Positions 58,559-64,000 of a stretch of 64,000 nucleotides of DNA are shown piece after piece. A program made the position numbers and the translations under genes. Source of the DNA: Cedecea davisae DSM 4568 (lineage in GTDB: Bacteria; Pseudomonadota; Gammaproteobacteria; Enterobacterales; Enterobacteriaceae). The first letter of the stretch is position 1, and each line of letters begins with the position of its first letter. The notes beneath the pieces are model-generated. The model had not been told where the DNA came from, ran no database searches, and was given only the letters and a program-made list of their open reading frames with translations. The stretch is taken from positions 3,425,407 through 3,489,406 of the forward strand of contig NZ_KE161030.1 in assembly GCF_000412335.2 (NCBI RefSeq). Direction: 5' to 3'.

Positions 58559-58576
58559 AAGGTTACATGTAACCTT
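58559..58576. promoter_or_regulatory. perfect 18-bp palindrome, likely RpiR operator
   Basis: AAGGTTACATGTAACCTT is perfectly self-complementary. A related half site, TGTTACCTT, recurs at 58631-58639. Both lie in the 317-bp gap between yfhM and the PTS gene, which otherwise shows no gene. The RpiR-type regulator encoded 4 kb downstream is the natural candidate to bind here. The E. coli sRNA gene ryfA lies in the equivalent gap, but I see no recognisable copy. Confidence 0.6.
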
Positions 58577-58697
58577 CCGGGTTATTTGTTTTTAAAACAA
58601 TCGCATAGTTAGCAAACGCCGGGGAACTGCTGTTACCTTTTAAGCCTGCCGCAGCGGTAATGCGATGTCTGTGAAATCAATAATAAGAGACAGCCAA

Positions 58698-60242
58698 ATG
58701 AAGAATGCCGTCAATGCCCTACAAAATTTCGGAAAATCACTCTACGGCCCGGTGCTCATTCTGCCCATCGTTGGGCTGTTTATTGCCTTCGGTAACGTCT
58801 TAGGCAACGGTAACCTGGCTGAATACCTGCCGTTTCTCGGCCACTCCGCCATTCAGCACTCAGGCCAGCTGATTGCTAAGTCGGCGGTTTCGGTGCTGGC
58901 TAACCTGGCGCTGATTTTTGCCGTCGGTATTCCCATCGGGCTTGCCAGCCGCGACAAGGGCTACGCCGCACTTATCGGCCTGGTGACGTTTATCGTCTTT
59001 ATCAACGCCATGAGCGTGGTGCTTCAGCTACAGGGCAAGCTGGTGCCCGTAGAGCAGATGCGTACGGCCGGTCAAAGCATGGTGCTGGGCGTTCAGGTGC
59101 TGGAGATGGGCGTGTTCGCCGGGATCCTCACGGGCGCGCTTTCCGGCTATTTATACAATCGCTATTCAGGCGTGCAATTTTCCGGGGCCATGGCTATCTA
59201 TTCCGGGCACTGTTTCGTGGCCATCATCATGCTGCCTGTATCCATGCTGCTGGGCGTAATAATGAGCGAGCTGTGGCCTTTTGCTCAGCAGGGTATCAGC
59301 GCCCTCGCGCTGGCGATAAAAGGGGCAGGAGCCTTTGGCGTGGCTATTTACGGCTTTCTTGAGCGTATTTTAGTCCCGACCGGTCTGCATCATCTTGTCT
59401 ACACCCCGTTCCTTTATACCGAGCTGGGCGGCACCGCCGACGTCTGCGGGAACGTCTACCAGGGTGCACGCAATATTTATTTCGCCGAAATGGCCTGCCC
59501 AACCGTGCGCCAGCTAAGCGACACGGTAGTCTGGGATGCGCGCGGCATCAGCAAAATGTTCGGCCTGCCCGCCGCCGCCCTCGCTATGTACATGACGGCC
59601 AAACCCGAGCGCAAGGCCGCCGCTAAAGCCATTCTGATCCCGGCAGCTCTCACCTCATTATTAGTTGGCGTGACCGAGCCGCTGGAGTTCTCTTTCCTGT
59701 TTGTCGCCCCGATGCTGTTCGGCGTTCATGCCGTGCTGACCGGTCTGGGGATGATGCTGTTTTATCTGCTGGGCGTTCACGCTATCGGCGCTAACGGCCT
59801 GATTGACTTCATTCTTTACAACCTGCCGTTGGGCACGACCAAATCCAACTGGCCGATGTACATCGTGGTCGGGCTCACGATGTCGGTCATCTACTTCCTG
59901 GTGTTCCGTTTCCTGATCCGCAAGTTCGATATGAAAACGCCGGGCCGCGAGGATGAAAGCCAGGAAACCCGCCTCTACAGCAAGCAGGAATACCAGGCGC
60001 AGGGCAATAACGACGGGCTGGGTGAGGCCATTATCAAAGGATTAGGCGGCCGCGCCAATATTGAGGTGGTCGATAACTGCTACACCCGCCTGCGCGTCAC
60101 GGTTCTCGACGTAACCACGATAGATGAGCCACGCCTGAAGGCCACTGGAGCCAAAGGGGTGATCAAGCAAGGCAATAATGTTCAGGTGGTCTACGGGCTG
60201 CATGTCAAAAAAATGCGTGAAGCCGTAGAAGCCTTTCTCTAA
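58698..60242 (+). CDS. aglA: PTS alpha-glucoside transporter subunit IICB
   Basis: A 514-residue glucose-superfamily PTS permease with about ten membrane segments (IIC, to about residue 410) joined to a C-terminal IIB domain whose phosphorylated residue is Cys461 in DNCYTRLRVTV. No IIA domain is present, so it must borrow IIA-Glc (Crr). IIC marks include GIPIGLASRDKG, GLHHLVYTPF and GVTEPLEFSFLFVAP. The ATG at 58698 has AAGAGA upstream; an in-frame ATG at 58665 has no good ribosome site. The GH4 gene follows after 11 bp. This matches Klebsiella AglA or E. coli GlvC in type; the exact sugar is inferred. Confidence 0.85.
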   Translation: MKNAVNALQNFGKSLYGPVLILPIVGLFIAFGNVLGNGNLAEYLPFLGHSAIQHSGQLIAKSAVSVLANLALIFAVGIPIGLASRDKGYAALIGLVTFIVFINAMSVVLQLQGKLVPVEQMRTAGQSMVLGVQVLEMGVFAGILTGALSGYLYNRYSGVQFSGAMAIYSGHCFVAIIMLPVSMLLGVIMSELWPFAQQGISALALAIKGAGAFGVAIYGFLERILVPTGLHHLVYTPFLYTELGGTADVCGNVYQGARNIYFAEMACPTVRQLSDTVVWDARGISKMFGLPAAALAMYMTAKPERKAAAKAILIPAALTSLLVGVTEPLEFSFLFVAPMLFGVHAVLTGLGMMLFYLLGVHAIGANGLIDFILYNLPLGTTKSNWPMYIVVGLTMSVIYFLVFRFLIRKFDMKTPGREDESQETRLYSKQEYQAQGNNDGLGEAIIKGLGGRANIEVVDNCYTRLRVTVLDVTTIDEPRLKATGAKGVIKQGNNVQVVYGLHVKKMREAVEAFL

Positions 60243-60253
60243 AGGAGCCAAAA

Positions 60254-61618
60254 ATGTTTAAACCCCCGTTTATTTTGTCCATCGCCGGTGGCGGCAGCAC
60301 CTATACCCCCGGCATCGTTAAGAGCCTGATGGTGCGCCTGGAGGATTTCCCGCTGGCCGAAATTCGTCTGTACGATATTGACGGCGAGCGCCAGGCCATC
60401 ATTGCTCCGGTGGTAGAGAAAGTCATTCGTGACCATAGCCAAAGCATCAAATTCACCGTTACCACCGACCCGGAAGTGGCCTTCAGCGGAGCGCATTTTG
60501 TCTTCGCCCAGATGCGCGTCGGCCAGTATAAAATGCGTGAGCAGGACGAAAAAATCCCCCTGCGCCACGGCGTTGTTGGCCAGGAGACCTGCGGCCCTGG
60601 CGGGCTGGCCTACGGGCTGCGTACAATTCTGCCGATGGTCGAGCTGTGCGATCTCGTTGAACGCTATGCCCACCGGAAGGCATGGATAGTGAACTACTCC
60701 AACCCGGCAGCTATCGTCGCCGAAGGCGTGCGCCGCCTGCGCCCGAATGCCAGAGTGCTGAATATCTGCGATATGCCGGTGGCGGCGATGCGTAATATGG
60801 GCGCCATTTTAGGCGTCGATCGCCATAAGCTTGAGGTTGACTACTTCGGCCTCAACCACTTCGGCTGGTTTACCCGCGTACTGGTTGACGGCGAAGATCG
60901 TCTGCCGGAGCTTCGTCGGCATATCGCGAAATTTGGCCTGCTGACCGAAGATGCCGCGCAAACCGATCCTCAGCATTCCGATCCGTCATGGGTTAAAACC
61001 TGGCGTAATATCAAACCGATAATGGATCACTTCCCGGATTACCTGCCGAACCCTTATTTGCAGTATTACCTGATGCCCAATGACATCGTCGGGCATCAGG
61101 ATCCTGACTATACCCGCGCCAACGAGGTGATGGATGGCCGGGAGAAAAAACTGTTCGCCGCAGCCGCTGAGTACCAGCGCACGGGAATATTGCCGGATGC
61201 TTTCCACGTCGGAGTACACGGCGCATTTATTGTCGATGTCGCCTGCTCGCTGGCCTTCGACCTGCGCCAGCGCCATCTGGTTATCGTGGAGAACAAAGGG
61301 GCTATCGCCAATCTGCCTTATGACGCAATGGTTGAAGTCCCCGCCTATATCACCAGCGAAGGGCCGGAGCCGGTTCGTATGGGAGCCGCACCGCTATTCC
61401 AGCAGACGCTTCTGATGCAGCAGCTCGCCAGCGAACAGCTGCTGGTGGAGGCGACAATTGAGGGGTGTTACGAAAAGGCGCTTCAGGCCTTTACCCTCAA
61501 CCGCACCGTGCCCACCATGCAGCACGCCAAAGCCATTCTCGATGAAATGATTGAGGCAAACCGGGATTACTGGCCGCAGCTCCAGCAAGCGTGGCGCAAC
61601 GGTGAGTCGGTGGATTAA
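60254..61618 (+). CDS. aglB: GH4 6-phospho-alpha-glucosidase
   Basis: NAD- and Mn-dependent family 4 glycosidase of 454 residues that splits the phosphorylated disaccharide delivered by the PTS. The N-terminal nucleotide-binding loop is ILSIAGGGSTYTPGIV. The motif NICDMP (Cys172, Asp173) is the variant associated with alpha-glucoside 6-phosphates; beta-specific members have CNVP. His202 in LNHFGW is the expected second metal ligand. AAAGGAG precedes the ATG. Likely substrates are maltose-6-phosphate or phosphorylated sucrose isomers. Confidence 0.9.
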   Translation: MFKPPFILSIAGGGSTYTPGIVKSLMVRLEDFPLAEIRLYDIDGERQAIIAPVVEKVIRDHSQSIKFTVTTDPEVAFSGAHFVFAQMRVGQYKMREQDEKIPLRHGVVGQETCGPGGLAYGLRTILPMVELCDLVERYAHRKAWIVNYSNPAAIVAEGVRRLRPNARVLNICDMPVAAMRNMGAILGVDRHKLEVDYFGLNHFGWFTRVLVDGEDRLPELRRHIAKFGLLTEDAAQTDPQHSDPSWVKTWRNIKPIMDHFPDYLPNPYLQYYLMPNDIVGHQDPDYTRANEVMDGREKKLFAAAAEYQRTGILPDAFHVGVHGAFIVDVACSLAFDLRQRHLVIVENKGAIANLPYDAMVEVPAYITSEGPEPVRMGAAPLFQQTLLMQQLASEQLLVEATIEGCYEKALQAFTLNRTVPTMQHAKAILDEMIEANRDYWPQLQQAWRNGESVD

Positions 61619-61719
61619 ATCAGTTTTAAGAAGTAACTCGCGGCGTGAAAGAAGGTTGCTTGCTGGCTGGCGGAAAAACACCGACAATCCGATTTTCCTT
61701 GATGAATCGGAGACCTAAC

Positions 61720-62565
61720 ATGTCTACCTCTTTCTTCGTCGCGGGCGACTGGCTCGCAGAACATATTAACGATGACGATATCCAGATTCTGGATGCCCGC
61801 ATGGCTCCTCCGGGGCAGGAACACCGTGACCTGCCGGGCGAGTACCGTTCAGGGCATCTGCCCGGTGCCGTTTATTTTGATATTGAGGCGCTCTCCGATC
61901 ACACCAGCCCGCTGCCCCACATGATGCCGCGCGCCGAAGCGTTCGCCGTGGCAATGCGCGAGCTGGGCGTCAGCAGCGACAAACATCTGGTAGTTTACGA
62001 CGAAGGTAACCTGTTCTCCGCCCCGCGCGCGTGGTGGATGCTGCGTACTTTTGGCGTGCAAAAAGTATCAATTCTTGCCGGAGGCCTCGCAGACTGGCAG
62101 CGCGAAGAGCTGCCGCTGGAACAGGGCGATGTTGTTTTGCCGGAAGGCGAGTTCGAGGTGAACTTCGATCCTATGGTCATCAAACGTCTGACCGACGTGC
62201 TGCTGGTCAGCCACGAAGGCACGGCGCAGATTGTGGATGCCCGCCCGGCACCACGTTTCAATGCCGAGGCCGATGAACCGCGCCCGGGTCTGAAACGCGG
62301 CCATATTCCCGGAGCGCTTAACGTCCCCTGGGTGGAGCTGGTTGAAAACGGCCAGTTGAAAACAACCGAAGAGCTGAGCGCAATTTTTGAACGCCAGGGC
62401 GTGAGCTTTGAGCAACCTATTATTGCCAGCTGCGGTTCCGGCGTAACGGCGGCGGTCGTGGTGTTGGCATTAACCACTCTCGGGGTGAACGGAGTTTCGC
62501 TTTACGACGGCTCGTGGAGTGAATGGGGCGCACGCGCCGATTTGCCGGTTGAACCCGCGCAATAA
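61720..62565 (+). CDS. sseA: 3-mercaptopyruvate sulfurtransferase SseA
   Basis: Transfers sulfur from 3-mercaptopyruvate to cyanide or thiol acceptors. The 281 residues equal E. coli SseA. Two rhodanese domains are present: an inactive N-terminal one (LDARMAPPGQEHRDLPGEYRSGHLPGA) and a catalytic one (VDARPAPRFN) with Cys238 in the loop CGSGVTA. The start is the ATG at 61720 behind GGAG. Its stop overlaps the start of the RpiR gene (TAATG), an arrangement not present in E. coli. Confidence 0.97.
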   Translation: MSTSFFVAGDWLAEHINDDDIQILDARMAPPGQEHRDLPGEYRSGHLPGAVYFDIEALSDHTSPLPHMMPRAEAFAVAMRELGVSSDKHLVVYDEGNLFSAPRAWWMLRTFGVQKVSILAGGLADWQREELPLEQGDVVLPEGEFEVNFDPMVIKRLTDVLLVSHEGTAQIVDARPAPRFNAEADEPRPGLKRGHIPGALNVPWVELVENGQLKTTEELSAIFERQGVSFEQPIIASCGSGVTAAVVVLALTTLGVNGVSLYDGSWSEWGARADLPVEPAQ

Positions 62566-63338
62566 TGGATAACCGGCTGGCCGGATTGCTGGAGCGCGGG
62601 GAAGCATTGACCCGCGCTGAATATCGGGTTCTCTCGCATCTGACTGCCCATCCGCTGCTGGTGGGCAACATTACGGTACGCGCCCTTGCGCAGGCCACCT
62701 TTGTCTCCAGCGCGACCATTATGCGGCTGTGCCATAAGCTGGGGTTTAGCGGCTATAGCGAATTTATCTGGCATTGCAAACAGCTGCTGTCCGGCACCCC
62801 ACGCATCGCCAGCCAGCCGGTAAATCCACAGGCCGCTCCGCCGCAGCTCTTCGAACGTTTTATCGCCAACTATCAGCAAACCTTTCGCTGGGTGACGCCC
62901 GAGCTAATGGCCCGTTTTACCGAGCTTCTGCGGGAAAAAGAGAGCTTTTATCTCTACGGGGCCGGTTTTTCCTATCTTTTTGCCGAGTACCTGACTAAAA
63001 AACTGCAAGTTCTGGGAAAGACGGCGTTTATCTCAGGCCCGGGAGACAGCAGAGGCATATTTCTCAGCAATGCCGCTAAATATCAGGTTTTTATCGCTAT
63101 TTCACGCAGCGGTGAGACAGAACAGGTTCTGGACAAAGCAAGAATTGCCCAAAACGTGGGGATGACAATAGTCGCCTTTACCCGCGCCTCGCCAAACCCG
63201 TTGGCGGAGATGGCCGATCTGCATTTCCCACTCTATGACGAAGCAGTGCACTACGCAGCCGAAGCGGCGGACATTACGTCATTTGAATCAAATCTGGTGA
63301 TGCTGATAGATTTGCTGTTATTGCAGGCAACAGAGTAG
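62565..63338 (+). CDS. RpiR/MurR family transcriptional regulator
   Basis: A 257-residue regulator with an N-terminal helix-turn-helix (LTAHPLLVGNITVRALAQATFVSSATIMRLCHKLGFSGYSEF, about 26-67) and a C-terminal SIS sugar-phosphate-binding domain (ESFYLYGAGFSYLFAEYLTKKLQVLGK and VFIAISRSGETEQVLDKA). Such proteins sense phosphorylated sugars. It is the likely regulator of the PTS-GH4 genes but is separated from them by sseA and is translationally coupled to sseA by TAATG, so its level probably follows sseA expression. Confidence 0.88.
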   Translation: MDNRLAGLLERGEALTRAEYRVLSHLTAHPLLVGNITVRALAQATFVSSATIMRLCHKLGFSGYSEFIWHCKQLLSGTPRIASQPVNPQAAPPQLFERFIANYQQTFRWVTPELMARFTELLREKESFYLYGAGFSYLFAEYLTKKLQVLGKTAFISGPGDSRGIFLSNAAKYQVFIAISRSGETEQVLDKARIAQNVGMTIVAFTRASPNPLAEMADLHFPLYDEAVHYAAEAADITSFESNLVMLIDLLLLQATE

Positions 63339-63363
63339 CCCCTCCAGGCAGAGGGGAAACTCA

Positions 63364-64000
63364 TCAGATAATGCGGTTTTGTTTGAAATCGCGCAGGAAA
63401 CTGCCCCAGCGGCGCTCATAAAACGGCGTGATGTGGGCAATCATAAAGTGGCTGATACCCTTCTCACCTTCCACTACCTGGCAGATATCAACCGGCTCGT
63501 CGCCCGGTAAGGTATCCGTGGCCACGCTTCCGGCCTGGCGAATAATCGCTTCAATCTCACAGCCCTCGGCCTCGATGCCGATCAGCAAGTTTGGCTCTTC
63601 ATCCGCCTGCTCTTTGATGGAGCAGATAAACGCCCGCTTCACCGTTTTCAGGTTTTTAAACAGCGTGGTCAGAGAGTCAACCATCTGCGCCGGGGGGTCG
63701 GCAACTTCGGAAAGCAGCAGCGAAGCCCCACCTTCCAGGACTTCCTGCTGGCTCAGCGGATCGCTTTCCGCGCTTACCAGATGGCTTATCTCGTTCGGGG
63801 TAAACTCTTTGCCGGTCGGCAGCTTCGCATTGAGGAACAGCGCTTCGCCCAGCGTCATTTCAAACAAGGTGCGTACGGGCATGACCACAAACGCCTGCTC
63901 GTGGCTAACGGCTTCCTGCAAAGCTTCCAGCGACGTAAAGAATGGAATAACCGAAGTGCCGTCTTCTTTTTCCCAGTGCTGTAATTCGACCGCGCTATCG
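63364..64000 (-). CDS. sseB: SseB family protein, partial
   Basis: C-terminal 212 codons of SseB; the start lies beyond the right edge. The frame reads through the window end as DSAVELQHWEKEDGTSVIPFF, then continues EQAFVVMPVRTLFEMTLGEALFLNAKLPTGKEF and ends GSFLRDFKQNRII, all close to the 258-residue E. coli protein, which enhances serine-sensitivity. SseB has an N-terminal SseB domain and a C-terminal SseB_C domain. It is convergent with the RpiR gene. No frame problem is visible. Confidence 0.95.
   Translation of the reverse strand, partial: DSAVELQHWEKEDGTSVIPFFTSLEALQEAVSHEQAFVVMPVRTLFEMTLGEALFLNAKLPTGKEFTPNEISHLVSAESDPLSQQEVLEGGASLLLSEVADPPAQMVDSLTTLFKNLKTVKRAFICSIKEQADEEPNLLIGIEAEGCEIEAIIRQAGSVATDTLPGDEPVDICQVVEGEKGISHFMIAHITPFYERRWGSFLRDFKQNRII

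Noticed and set aside
58381-58697. A copy of the sRNA gene ryfA, which lies in the equivalent gap in E. coli
   Set aside because: I see the palindrome and a CRP-like site but no sequence or terminator that I can match to ryfA. An RNA covariance search would settle it.

Overview
The window is chromosomal DNA from a member of the Enterobacteriaceae. The backbone follows Escherichia coli K-12 gene order: hda-uraA-upp-purMN-ppk-ppx-pdeF(yfgF)-yfgG, then guaAB-xseA-yfgJ-der-bamB-yfgM-hisS-ispG-rodZ-rlmN-ndk-pbpC-yfhM-sseA-sseB. The proteins resemble their E. coli counterparts closely. The methionine-salvage cluster and the alpha-glucoside PTS point to a Klebsiella/Enterobacter/Cedecea-like genus; I cannot fix the genus by reading. 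I see no rRNA, tRNA, CRISPR array, insertion sequence or prophage.

Layout. (1) 0.2-5.3 kb: a methionine-salvage cluster, mtnK<>mtnA and mtnCD<>mtnE. Both divergent promoters carry tandem MetJ boxes, and mtnB is not present. (2) 5.3-16.6 kb: backbone genes for DnaA inactivation, uracil salvage, purine synthesis, polyphosphate turnover and a c-di-GMP phosphodiesterase whose upstream region reads as an FNR class II promoter. (3) 16.7-32.8 kb: an accessory block where E. coli has yfgH-yfgI. It holds a VOC protein; a membrane desaturase coupled to a PhnD-like protein without a signal peptide; an osmoprotectant-type ABC transporter with an LLM flavin monooxygenase; an S66 peptidase; LysR/LysE; an M24 peptidase; a crotonase with a divergent HxlR regulator; a chromosomal ccdAB pair; AraC/DUF2000; and an AT-rich stretch with a small KTSC-like gene and a Ner-like gene. 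(4) 33.0-37.9 kb: guaBA, xseA, yfgJ. (5) 38.0-41.6 kb: a three-gene overlapping operon of amidase, NCS1 permease and a biuret-hydrolase-like enzyme, behind a sigma-54-like promoter and a possible NtrC site. (6) 41.7-58.4 kb: the der-to-yfhM backbone, all on the minus strand. (7) 58.5-64 kb: an alpha-glucoside PTS plus GH4 phospho-glucosidase, then sseA, then an RpiR regulator coupled to sseA, then partial sseB.

Working together. The mtn genes recycle methylthioadenosine sulfur under MetJ. The permease, BiuH-like enzyme and amidase form a plausible nitrogen-scavenging route for biuret or a related ureide. The ABC transporter and monooxygenase suggest import and oxidative breakdown of a small organic compound. 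The PTS imports and phosphorylates an alpha-glucoside that the GH4 enzyme then splits, probably under the RpiR protein acting at a perfect 18-bp palindrome. Arrays of short GC-rich palindromes (CCCTCTCC...GGAGAGGG type, about 50-bp period) mark gene ends at 0.2, 2.6 and 19.2 kb.
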